Positions 1-8,541 of a stretch of DNA of 64,000 bases are shown in pieces. How positions within the stretch are numbered: the first letter of the stretch is position 1; the number at the start of each line of letters is the position of its first letter. The notes below the pieces were generated by a model that was given only the letters and a program-made list of their open reading frames with translations, ran no database searches and had not been told where the DNA came from. A program made the translations under genes and the position numbers. Source of the stretch: an uncultured Desulfobacter sp. (GTDB taxonomy: Bacteria > Desulfobacterota > Desulfobacteria > Desulfobacterales > Desulfobacteraceae); NCBI RefSeq assembly GCF_963666145.1, contig NZ_OY762614.1:3462501-3526500 (forward strand). The letters are read 5' to 3'.

Positions 1-66
1 GGCATAAAAGATGCAGTTTGCAAATGAAAAGTAGAATATATGCAAACTATTGAAGGGAAGACGCAC

Positions 67-1572
67 ATGCCTGATAGACCAAGAATTCTGATTGTTACCC
101 CGGAGGTGACATATCTGCCTGAAGAAATGGGATCATGCGCAGGCTATTCGGCGAAGGCCGGTGGATTGGCCGATGTTTCAGCCGCCTTGATCAGCGCTTT
201 GTTTGATTTAAACTGCGATGTCCATGTCGCCATCCCCGATTATCGTTCCATCTATCATGATCATTCAACCGAAAAGCATGACAGAGAAGTGGAAAAAATC
301 AGGCAAAGCCTGGATGAGGAGCGGATTCATTTTGCCGCGGACCGGGCGTTTCTTTATAAAGAAAAAGTATATTCCTCAAGTTATAAAGCAAATCTGAAGG
401 TGTCCCTGGCATTTCAGCGGGAGGTGATCAATAACATCATTCCCAGGGTAAAACCGGACATTATCCACTGTAACGACTGGATGACAGGCCTGATTCCGGC
501 CATGGCAAGGCAGTATGGAATTCCCTGTCTGTTTTCCATTCACAATATCCATACCATGACCTCCACATTGGCCGAGATAGAGGATCGGGGAATTGATGCC
601 GCCTCCTTCTGGCAGTGGCTTTACTTTAAACGGCCGCCTGAAAGCTATGAGGAAAGCCGGGAAGATAACCGGGTGGATTTCCTTTGCTCGGGCGTGTTCT
701 CAGCACATTATGTCAATACGGTCAGTCCGGCGTTTTTAAAAGAGATCGTTGAAAACCGTCATCCTTTTGTGGAACCTGCACTTCAGACCGAACTTACCCA
801 CAAATGGGAAGCCGGCTGTGCTGCGGGGATATTGAATGCGCCGGAACCTGAATTCAACCCGGCCGTAGATGAATTAATTCAGTTTAATTACGGGCCTAAA
901 AATCATCGTGAGATGAAACAAAAAAATAAGGTCTCTATCCAAAGAATCGTTGGTCTTGAACAAAATCCGGATGCGCCGTTGTTTTTCTGGCCTTCTCGCC
1001 TGGATCCGGTCCAAAAAGGATGCCAGTTGTTGGCCCAGATTATGTACGATACCATATCACGCTACTGGGAGACCGGGATACAGATCGTCTCTGTGGCCGA
1101 CGGAGAATATTATAAGCATTTTAAAGATATTGCTCAATTCCATGATTTAAAGCATCGGATAGGCGTTGTTAGTTTTGACGAATACCGCTCCCACCAGGCA
1201 TTTGCCGGAAGTGATTTTGTTTTCATGCCCTCCTCCTTTGAACCCTGCGGACTTCCGCAGATCATCGGGACCATTTACGGTACCCTGCCCATTGTATTTG
1301 ACACAGGTGGCCTCCATGACACCGTAAGGCCTCTTGATTTGGAACATTCAACAGGCAATGGTTTTGTGTTTACCGTATACGATGCCCAGGGACTGAACTG
1401 GGCTGTGGATCAGGCCATGGATTTTTTTGCCCTTGATCCGGATGAAAAGGAAGTTCAGATTCGGAGAATCATGATTGAGTCTGTCATGGAATTCAACCAC
1501 AGCCGATGCGCTGAAAGCTATATCGGACTGTATGAGAAAATGATTAAAAGGCCTTTCATTGTTCGGCCTTGA
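67..1572 (+). CDS. glgA: Glycogen synthase, GT5 family (copy 1)
   Basis: Transfers glucose from ADP- or UDP-glucose to the non-reducing end of a growing alpha-1,4-glucan in the cytoplasm. The N-terminal donor/acceptor loop KAGGLADV is present, followed by HCNDWMTGLIPA, and the C-terminal half has SRLDPVQKG and SFEPCGLPQ with the conserved GT5 Glu, then DTGGLHDTV. About 501 aa, normal for the family. An in-frame ATG lies at 40, but I chose 67: it has GAAGGGAAG about 7 nt upstream, and the paralogue at 6631-8133 begins at the same residue (MPxRPRILIVTPEVTYLPE). It is followed on the same strand by a CBM48 protein and glycogen phosphorylase. The very similar second copy is on the opposite strand, so the locus carries a duplicated synthase. 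The nucleotide-sugar preference cannot be read from the sequence. Confidence 0.93.
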   Translation: MPDRPRILIVTPEVTYLPEEMGSCAGYSAKAGGLADVSAALISALFDLNCDVHVAIPDYRSIYHDHSTEKHDREVEKIRQSLDEERIHFAADRAFLYKEKVYSSSYKANLKVSLAFQREVINNIIPRVKPDIIHCNDWMTGLIPAMARQYGIPCLFSIHNIHTMTSTLAEIEDRGIDAASFWQWLYFKRPPESYEESREDNRVDFLCSGVFSAHYVNTVSPAFLKEIVENRHPFVEPALQTELTHKWEAGCAAGILNAPEPEFNPAVDELIQFNYGPKNHREMKQKNKVSIQRIVGLEQNPDAPLFFWPSRLDPVQKGCQLLAQIMYDTISRYWETGIQIVSVADGEYYKHFKDIAQFHDLKHRIGVVSFDEYRSHQAFAGSDFVFMPSSFEPCGLPQIIGTIYGTLPIVFDTGGLHDTVRPLDLEHSTGNGFVFTVYDAQGLNWAVDQAMDFFALDPDEKEVQIRRIMIESVMEFNHSRCAESYIGLYEKMIKRPFIVRP

Positions 1573-1854
1573 ATGGATATGTGCAGGACACAATCCGATT
1601 TTTGGAAAAAGCGTAACGTTTTTTGTTAAGCAAAACAGCATATGTTTTTAAGACAAGTCCCTTACAATAGCGGTTAAGAGCGTTCTCGTTTAAAAAATTA
1701 TTCGCAGTGGATACGCGTTTGTAGGCTGATTACAGTCGATTCTCTGGAAATTTGAACAAGATGTTGACACTGCAATTTTAAAAAATTAAAATAAATCCGT
1801 TAGCTTAGCTTCTATGTTTTCAAGATCATTTACAACGTATTTCCGGAGGCCGTC

Positions 1855-2160
1855 ATGTTTAAAAAACAATATCTTAAAACTAAAGATGTGTGCCGGGTCA
1901 GATTTAAGGTCCAGAAAAAAGTGATCGGTAACGCAGAAAAAGTAAATTTGGTTGGTGAGTTCAACGATTGGGATGAAAATGCCGGGACTATGAAAAAGTT
2001 GAAAAGCGGGGATTTTTCCACGGTCCTGGATCTTGAACTGGATCGGTCTTACCAGTTTCGTTACCTGGTGGATGATTCCCGTTGGGTCAATGATGACAGC
2101 GCGGATATTTATCTGCCGTCTCCCTTCCATGGGGAGGAGAATTCAGTGATTACGATTTAA
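1855..2160 (+). CDS. Free-standing CBM48 / AMPK-beta-like glycogen-binding protein
   Basis: A 101-aa protein that is essentially one early-set carbohydrate-binding module of the CBM48/AMPK-beta type. The diagnostic stretch is VNLVGEFNDWD (residues about 32-42), followed by the pattern L-D-L-E-L-D-x-S-Y-Q-F-R-Y-L-V-D and a W-V-N-D-D-S-A-D loop, as in the N-terminal modules of branching and debranching enzymes. There is no catalytic domain, signal peptide or membrane segment. GGAGG lies about 8 nt before the ATG. It sits 46 bp before glgP and is probably cotranscribed with it. It may bind glycogen and recruit or regulate the neighbouring enzymes; that role is inferred. The 282-bp gap upstream shows no gene. 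Confidence 0.85.
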   Translation: MFKKQYLKTKDVCRVRFKVQKKVIGNAEKVNLVGEFNDWDENAGTMKKLKSGDFSTVLDLELDRSYQFRYLVDDSRWVNDDSADIYLPSPFHGEENSVITI

Positions 2161-2206
2161 CGTTTCGTCAATTTAAAGGCCCTGGCGGCCGGTATGGAGT
2201 CAACGC

Positions 2207-4645
2207 ATGTCCTATTTCGATTTTTCAACATTTGAGCTCTCCTTTAACAACTACATTAAGTATATTTTGGGCAAGCAACTCGAGCATGCCTCGAAAAATG
2301 ATCAGTTGAATGCCGTTTCCTATGCTGTTGGCAAGTACCTTATTGACATTGGTTATGATACCCAGAAGCGCTACCAGGACAATGATGCCAAACGCCTGCA
2401 TTACCTCTCCCTGGAATTTCTTATTGGACGCCTTTTGAGTAATAATTTGTTGAATCTCGGTATTTATAACCGCTGTAAAAAGTTTCTTGAAAAAAAGGGC
2501 ATTGACCTTGAGTTTTTGATCGAAAAAGAACGTGATCCGGCGTTGGGTAACGGCGGGCTTGGGCGTTTGGCCGCGTGTTTCCTTGACTCTTTGGCCTGCT
2601 TGAATATGCCCGGATTCGGATACGGGATCAACTATGACTACGGTCTGTTCAAGCAGTTGATCGTTAACGGATACCAAAAGGAAAAGCCTGATTACTGGCC
2701 CAACCGCAGATCGCCATGGCTGATTCGCAGAACCGAAGAGCGGTATATGGTTCCCATTTACGGACGGGTGGAGGGCAGTGTGGACCGGGACGGGGAGTAT
2801 AACCCGGTATGGTCGAACTGGGCGCTGCTCATCGGTCGCCCCCATGATATCCTGGTGGCAGGGTTTGAAGGACGCACTGTCAATTATCTGCGGCTGTTCA
2901 CGGCCGAGGCGTCCGAGGATTTTGATATCGATATTTTTAATGAAGGGGACTATTTTAAGGCGGTGGGCCGGAAAATCAAATCCGAGACCATTTCCAAGAT
3001 TCTGTACCCTTCTGATTCCAAAGAGTCGGGCAAGGAACTTCGGCTGGTCCAGGAGTATTTTCTGGTGGCCTGTTCCTTAAAGGACATTATCCGAAAGTAT
3101 GAAATGGCCCATGATTCCTTTGACGATTTTCCCAATAAAGTGGCCATTCAACTCAATGATACCCATCCGGCTCTGGCGGTGGTGGAGCTGATGCGTATCC
3201 TGGTGGATGAAAAGGGCATACAATGGGAAACGGCCTGGGAGATCACTAAAAAAACCCTTGGATACACCAATCACACCCTGCTGCCCGAAGCCCTGGAGAC
3301 CTGGCCGGTGAGTATCCTGGAACGGGTGGTCCCCCGGCATATGCAGCTGATTTATGAAATCAACCAGCGGTTCCTGGAATATTTAACCGTGGGAGATCAC
3401 GACGTCACAACCGAAACCATTGCAAAGATGTCCCTTATCCAGGAAGGGGCTGTCAAGCAGGTGCGCATGGCCAACCTTGCCATCATCGGCAGCCATTCGA
3501 TAAACGGGGTGGCACGGGTGCATTCCGATCTGGTCAAAACACAGCTTGTCCCCGAATTTTACAAACTGTGGCCGGAAAGATTCAACAACAAGACCAACGG
3601 GGTGTCGCCCAGGCGCTGGATCGCAGCCTGTAACCCCGGTCTTGCAGCATTTATCACCGAGGCCATCGGCCGCCGATGGGTGGGGGATTTGTCGCGGATT
3701 TGGGAGCTGGAAACATTTGAAAATGATCCCGGATTTATGGATCGTCTGGGAGAGATCAAGCTGGCTAACAAAGAGGCGCTGGCTGCGTTAATTCGCAAGA
3801 AATTGTTTTTGACCGTGGATCCCCATTCTATTTTTGATATCCATGCCAAGCGGATTCATGAATACAAACGGCAGTTGCTCAATGTCGTTCATATCATCCA
3901 TCTGTACCTGTCCATCAAAGAGGACGGCAAGGATATCGGGCATCCCCGGACCTTTATTTTTTCCGGCAAGGCTGCACCGGGGTACCATTTTGCCAAACTG
4001 ATCATCAAATTGATTCATTCAGTTGCCAATGTGATCAATAAGGACCCGGACATCCATGACATGATCAAGGTGGTTTTTCTTCCCGACTACCGGGTCACCC
4101 TGGCCGAAAAGATTATTCCGGCTGCGGATGTCAGCGAGCAGATTTCCACGGCCGGTATGGAGGCGTCGGGGACCGGAAACATGAAATTTGCCATGAACGG
4201 CGCATTGACCATCGGTACGTTGGACGGGGCCAATATAGAGATCGCTGAACAGGTGGGCAAGGAGAATATTTATATTTTCGGTCTCACCGTGGACGAAGTG
4301 GAGGCGCTTCGCCCCAATTACGAGCCCAAAACCTTTTGCGATGAAGATCCGGACCTGAAACGGGTACTCAAGGCCATTTACTCAAGCCGGTTCTGTCCCG
4401 ACGAACCGGGTATTTTCAAACCAATTTACAGTCAGCTCATGGGCAATAGGGAGCATTATCTTCACCTGGCCGATTTCAAGACCTATGTTGAAACCCAGTC
4501 AAAAATCGGGAATGATTTTAAAGACCGAACCAAATGGCTCTCCATGTCCTTGAAGAATATTGCCCGCACCGGATTTTTTTCCAGCGACCGGTCTATTCAG
4601 GAATATGCGGATGATATCTGGGGGATTCGTTCCTTTCCTGGATAG
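2207..4645 (+). CDS. glgP: Glycogen/alpha-glucan phosphorylase (GT35)
   Basis: Releases glucose-1-phosphate from glycogen ends using PLP. 812 aa, the usual bacterial/animal length. It has the N-terminal LSLEFLIGR and ALGNGGLGRLAAC blocks, NDTHPAL, NKTNGVSPRRW, KRIHEYKRQ, and the PLP-lysine motif EASGTGNMKFAMNGAL with Lys at about residue 660. GGAG precedes the ATG. It follows the CBM48 protein by 46 bp. The C-terminal SSDRSIQEYADDIW block is complete, so the gene ends naturally, yet its last 53 bp are also the 3' end of the convergent glgB gene. Confidence 0.96.
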   Translation: MSYFDFSTFELSFNNYIKYILGKQLEHASKNDQLNAVSYAVGKYLIDIGYDTQKRYQDNDAKRLHYLSLEFLIGRLLSNNLLNLGIYNRCKKFLEKKGIDLEFLIEKERDPALGNGGLGRLAACFLDSLACLNMPGFGYGINYDYGLFKQLIVNGYQKEKPDYWPNRRSPWLIRRTEERYMVPIYGRVEGSVDRDGEYNPVWSNWALLIGRPHDILVAGFEGRTVNYLRLFTAEASEDFDIDIFNEGDYFKAVGRKIKSETISKILYPSDSKESGKELRLVQEYFLVACSLKDIIRKYEMAHDSFDDFPNKVAIQLNDTHPALAVVELMRILVDEKGIQWETAWEITKKTLGYTNHTLLPEALETWPVSILERVVPRHMQLIYEINQRFLEYLTVGDHDVTTETIAKMSLIQEGAVKQVRMANLAIIGSHSINGVARVHSDLVKTQLVPEFYKLWPERFNNKTNGVSPRRWIAACNPGLAAFITEAIGRRWVGDLSRIWELETFENDPGFMDRLGEIKLANKEALAALIRKKLFLTVDPHSIFDIHAKRIHEYKRQLLNVVHIIHLYLSIKEDGKDIGHPRTFIFSGKAAPGYHFAKLIIKLIHSVANVINKDPDIHDMIKVVFLPDYRVTLAEKIIPAADVSEQISTAGMEASGTGNMKFAMNGALTIGTLDGANIEIAEQVGKENIYIFGLTVDEVEALRPNYEPKTFCDEDPDLKRVLKAIYSSRFCPDEPGIFKPIYSQLMGNREHYLHLADFKTYVETQSKIGNDFKDRTKWLSMSLKNIARTGFFSSDRSIQEYADDIWGIRSFPG

Positions 4646-6665
4646 TTTTCGCCAGAACCAGAGCGCACCGACTGGGCAGATAGAGGCTCAGGGCGTGGCC
4701 GTTTTCCGCTTCAGCGCCCTGGGGAATGGTGAAATGTTCCTGATTCGGGTTTAGTCGACCCAAGCCGCCGAAACGGGATTCATCTGTGTCCAGCCGCATT
4801 TCATATTTGCCTGCCGGGGCATGAATCAGATAGTCTGAAAAAGAGCGTTCCGGGTGGAAGTTAAATACAAAGAGAAGGCCAGACCGTTCAAATGCCAGAA
4901 TTTTGTCATCTTCGTGGATGTGTAAAATTTGGGGATGGTTCCATGCGAACAATTGGGTCTGTTTTGCCAGGGCTATCATCTGTTTGTCAAAGGTATACAG
5001 GTCCGTGAAATAGAGATTTTTATCATATTTAAGGGACCACAGGCGTCGGGCATGGTGGTAGGAATAACCGTTGGCGGGAGATGGAAAATCAATCCATTCC
5101 GGATGCCCGAATTCATTGCCCATGAAATTAAGATACCCCTTGTGGGCACAGGCCAGGGTGATCAGTCGGATCATCTTATGAAGGGAGACGGCCCTGTGGG
5201 TGGTGATGCTTGTGTTGGATTTTTCCATGGAATCATAGATTTTCTCGCCCATCAGGCGCATCATCACGGTTTGGTCCCCCACCAACGCCTGGTCATGGCA
5301 CTCCACGTAACTGATCGTGCGTTCCTCGTCCCTGTGTCGGGTCAGTTCATACCACAGACTGCCAATGTGCCAATTTTCGTCAGGGACCTCCTTGAGCAGT
5401 TTGATCCAGTAATCCGGTACCCCCATGGCAAATCTGAAATCAAAACCCGTACCGCATATTTCTGACGGCGCCGCAAGTCCGGGATACCCGCTCACGTCTT
5501 CTGCAATGGTTACTGCCCCGGGATGGATTTCATGCACCAGATCATTGGCGGCATAAAGATAACTTAATGCTTCTTCATCCACATCATCGCCAAAATAATC
5601 CTGGTAGCCTGTAAAGGCACGTCCCAATCCGTGATCGGCAAACAGCATGGAGGTAATACCGTCAAACCGGAATCCATCCACCTTAAATTGTTCCAGAAAA
5701 TATCTTAGGTTGGAGAGTAGGAAAATCAGAACCTGGTGTTTGCCATAGTCAAAACACCGGGAATCCCAGAGAGTATGATCTCCTCTGCCCTGGTCGTGGA
5801 AAAACTGGTATATGGAACCGTCAAACCGCGACAGCCCCTCCACCTCATTTTTTACGCTGTGGGAGTGTACAATATCCATGAGTACACGGATGCCTGCCTG
5901 GTGCGCCTTGTCCACAAGATACTTAAAATCGTCCGGGGTGCCGAACCGTGAAGAGGGTGCAAAAAATGAAGAAACATGGTACCCGAAAGATCCATAATAG
6001 GGATGTTCCTGAACCGCCATCATCTGAATGGTGTTGTATCCGGCATCAACGATTTTGGGCAAAATGTGATCGGCAAATTCCCGCCATGTGCCCACCCTGC
6101 CTTCCTCCAATGCCATGCCGGCATGGGCTTCATATATCAAAAGAGGCTCTGTGGAGAGGTCGGGGGATTCCGCCTGCCACTGGAACGTTTTGTCCGGCGC
6201 CCAGACCTGGGCATTGAAAATATAGGTGGCGTTGTCCTGAATGACCCGGGTGGCGGCCGTTGGAATCCGGTCGCCTTCCCCGTTGTCCCACACAACCTTG
6301 AGCCGGTAAAGCTGTTCATGGCTGAAAAAACTTTCGGGAAACCTGGCCTCAAATATGCCGTCTGGGTTTGGTCCGTTTACTTGCCAGTCTGAGGATTTTT
6401 CCCAGCCGTTGGCCGGTGTGAGGATAAACATGGCCCTTGCATTGGGGGCCCACTCCCTGAACACCCAGCCCTTTTTGTCTTTGTGCAGGCCAAAGATATC
6501 ATGGTAATCGGCAACCTTTGTCCAGGTGCTGTTGCTTTTCAGCAGTTTCGTTTTTGCCAGGGCCTTTTCAAACCGCGATTGGATAATGGGCTTAAACGGT
6601 GACAGATACGGATCATTTGTCCATGACGGATTAGACCAAAAATGGTCTTTGGAGCATTTTTTCAT
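4593..6665 (-). CDS. glgB: 1,4-alpha-glucan branching enzyme (GH13)
   Basis: Introduces alpha-1,6 branches into glycogen. About 690 aa: an N-terminal CBM48-like module (residues 30-140), a GH13 barrel and a C-terminal beta domain. Catalytic motifs are complete: DGFRFDGITSMLF (nucleophile Asp), AEDVSGYPG (acid/base Glu) and YVECHDQALVGD (third Asp). These motif forms resemble the eukaryotic-type GH13_8 branching enzymes more than E. coli GlgB; the subfamily call is from memory. I start it at the ATG at 6665; a TTG at 6674 gives three more residues. It overlaps the end of the upstream glgA copy by 35 bp, suggesting coupled translation. The C-terminal ~17 residues lie antisense to the end of glgP. 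Confidence 0.94.
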   Translation of the reverse strand: MKKCSKDHFWSNPSWTNDPYLSPFKPIIQSRFEKALAKTKLLKSNSTWTKVADYHDIFGLHKDKKGWVFREWAPNARAMFILTPANGWEKSSDWQVNGPNPDGIFEARFPESFFSHEQLYRLKVVWDNGEGDRIPTAATRVIQDNATYIFNAQVWAPDKTFQWQAESPDLSTEPLLIYEAHAGMALEEGRVGTWREFADHILPKIVDAGYNTIQMMAVQEHPYYGSFGYHVSSFFAPSSRFGTPDDFKYLVDKAHQAGIRVLMDIVHSHSVKNEVEGLSRFDGSIYQFFHDQGRGDHTLWDSRCFDYGKHQVLIFLLSNLRYFLEQFKVDGFRFDGITSMLFADHGLGRAFTGYQDYFGDDVDEEALSYLYAANDLVHEIHPGAVTIAEDVSGYPGLAAPSEICGTGFDFRFAMGVPDYWIKLLKEVPDENWHIGSLWYELTRHRDEERTISYVECHDQALVGDQTVMMRLMGEKIYDSMEKSNTSITTHRAVSLHKMIRLITLACAHKGYLNFMGNEFGHPEWIDFPSPANGYSYHHARRLWSLKYDKNLYFTDLYTFDKQMIALAKQTQLFAWNHPQILHIHEDDKILAFERSGLLFVFNFHPERSFSDYLIHAPAGKYEMRLDTDESRFGGLGRLNPNQEHFTIPQGAEAENGHALSLYLPSRCALVLAKTIQERNESPRYHPHIPE

Positions 6666-8133
6666 AGAGTTCAATATAGCTTTCAGCGCAGCGGCTGTGG
6701 TTGAATTGAAGTACCGATTCAGTCATAATTCTGCGGATCTGAATTTCTTTTTCATCCGGGTCCAGAAGGAAAAACTCCATGGCGCGGTCTACGGCCCATT
6801 TCAATCCTTCTGCATCGTGGACATTGAAAATAAATCCATTTCCCGTTGAATGCATTACATCCAGTTGCTTGACCGTGTCATGCAGGCCGCCTGTGTCAAA
6901 TACAATGGGCAGGCTGCCGTAAATTCCGCCGATCATCTGGGGCAGGCCGCACGGCTCAAATGATGAGGGCATGAGGATAAAGTCACTGGCGGCAAAGGCC
7001 TGGTGGGACAGGTTCTCGTTGAACCCCCATATACTGATTCGCCGGTGCAGGCTATGGAAATTAACAATATCGTGGAAGTGTTTCTGGCATGCCCCGTCTG
7101 CCACAGATACAATTTGAATACCTGTCTCCCAGTAACGGGAGATAATATCATACATGGTTTCCAATAAAAGTCTGCATCCTTTCTGCACAGGATCCAGGCG
7201 GGAGGGCCAGAAAAACAGAGGCGCATCGGGATTAATTTCAAGCCCCACTGATTTTTGCAGAAAAATTTTGTTTTCTTTTTTCTGGAATCGGTGGTTCTTG
7301 GGCCCGTAATTGAACTGGACCATATCATCCACGGCTGGATTAAATTCGGGCTCAGGCGCATTTAAAATACCGGTGGCGCATCCGGCATTCCATTTGTGGG
7401 TCAACTCTTGCCTGAGGTCAGGTTCCACAAACGCGTGGCGGTTTTCAACAATTTCACGCAAAAAGGTTGGACTGACCGTGTTTACATAATGGGCGGAAAA
7501 CACCCCGGACACCAGAAAATCCACCCGGTTGGTATCCCGACTCTCCTCGTAGTTAAAGGGAGGATATTTAAAGTAGAGCCACTGCCAGAATGCGGCTGCA
7601 TCAATTCCTCGGTCTTCAATTTCGGCCATTGTGGAGGTCATGGTATGAATATTGTGGATGGTAAACAGGCACGGAATTTCGTATCGCCTGGCCATGGCCG
7701 GAATCAGTCCGGTCATCCAGTCGTTGCAGTGGATGATGTCCGGCTTGACCCGGGGAATGATGTGGTTGATCACCTCCCGCTGGAACGCCAGGGAGACCTT
7801 GAGGTCCTTGTCCGAATAGCCCGAATAGACCCCGTCTTTATAAAGAAATACCCGGTCCGTGGCAAAATGAATGCGTTCCTCATGCAGGCGTTGGCGTATT
7901 TTTTCCACCTCCCGGTGATGCCTGGGTTCATTCTCGCCATGATATATGGATCTGTAGTCGGGGATGGCCACATGAACATCGCAGTTGAGATCATATAATG
8001 CAGAGATCAGCGCAGCGGACACATCTGCCAGACCGCCGGCCTTGGCGGAATAATCATCGGCACCAGGGCTGATACCCTCGGGTAGATATGTGACTTCCGG
8101 GGTTACTATAAGGATTCTTGGTCTATTAGGCAT
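6631..8133 (-). CDS. glgA: Glycogen synthase, GT5 family (copy 2)
   Basis: Paralogue of the synthase at 67-1572, with near-identical motifs: KAGGLADV, HCNDWMTGLIPA, SRLDPVQKG, SFEPCGLPQ and DTGGLHDTV. The two copies differ mainly in the hypervariable loop after the N-terminal motif and in surface positions. 500 aa. The ATG at 8133 has GGAGGT a few bases upstream; an in-frame start at 8205 lacks this support. It lies downstream of the debranching enzyme and overlaps glgB. Having one synthase with phosphorylase and the other with branching enzyme may allow differential expression, which is an inference. Confidence 0.94.
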   Translation of the reverse strand: MPNRPRILIVTPEVTYLPEGISPGADDYSAKAGGLADVSAALISALYDLNCDVHVAIPDYRSIYHGENEPRHHREVEKIRQRLHEERIHFATDRVFLYKDGVYSGYSDKDLKVSLAFQREVINHIIPRVKPDIIHCNDWMTGLIPAMARRYEIPCLFTIHNIHTMTSTMAEIEDRGIDAAAFWQWLYFKYPPFNYEESRDTNRVDFLVSGVFSAHYVNTVSPTFLREIVENRHAFVEPDLRQELTHKWNAGCATGILNAPEPEFNPAVDDMVQFNYGPKNHRFQKKENKIFLQKSVGLEINPDAPLFFWPSRLDPVQKGCRLLLETMYDIISRYWETGIQIVSVADGACQKHFHDIVNFHSLHRRISIWGFNENLSHQAFAASDFILMPSSFEPCGLPQMIGGIYGSLPIVFDTGGLHDTVKQLDVMHSTGNGFIFNVHDAEGLKWAVDRAMEFFLLDPDEKEIQIRRIMTESVLQFNHSRCAESYIELYEKMLQRPFLV

Positions 8134-8409
8134 ATCCACCTCCCACGTCCTGGTTGTCCGAGCGCTGCCAGCGCTGTCCATAATGGGCTGACGGGTCGTA
8201 AACAATTAAATTTGAATTATATAGCATTTTCTATGCCGAAAATAATTAGTTTTTCGATAGTTTTTAAAATAACCGCAAGTTGCCGGCTTTTTAACCGGCC
8301 GTATTGTTAACGCATTCGGATAATATCCGGTTTTTATGATCACGGCAAAAAAGGGATCTATATTTACCTTTTAATTTATATTTAAAACCGGATGATTCTT
8401 TTGGCTTTT

Positions 8410-8477
8410 TGACACCATGTAAAAATAACTGACATCCATGGGTATAAACGTTGACGTTATGTAAAAAAAAGCTGACA
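8410..8477. repeat. Pair of short direct repeats, possible IS21-like end remnant
   Basis: Two related ~25-bp blocks lie in the 408-bp gap between the second glgA and the debranching gene. Each starts TGAC, contains ATGTAAAAA and ends CTGACA. They occupy 8410-8434 and 8452-8477, about 42 bp apart. Read on the - strand they become TGTCAG-T/A-rich-TTTACAT-GTCA, reminiscent of the multiple internal terminal repeats of IS21-type elements. No transposase remains. They could also be operator sites for the glgA/glgB operon. The rest of the gap is AT-rich with a 10-bp inverted repeat (8325-8334/8384-8393) and no coding signal. Confidence 0.35.
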
Positions 8478-8541
8478 CCATATAATTAATCACTCAATGC
8501 CCATATGCAAACTAAATATGAGCGACCTTTATCTTCAGACG

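Noticed and set aside
8325..8393. 10-bp inverted repeat ATCCGGTTTT/AAAACCGGAT with a 49-bp spacer
   Set aside because: Too widely spaced for a usual operator or terminator and likely by chance in AT-rich DNA.
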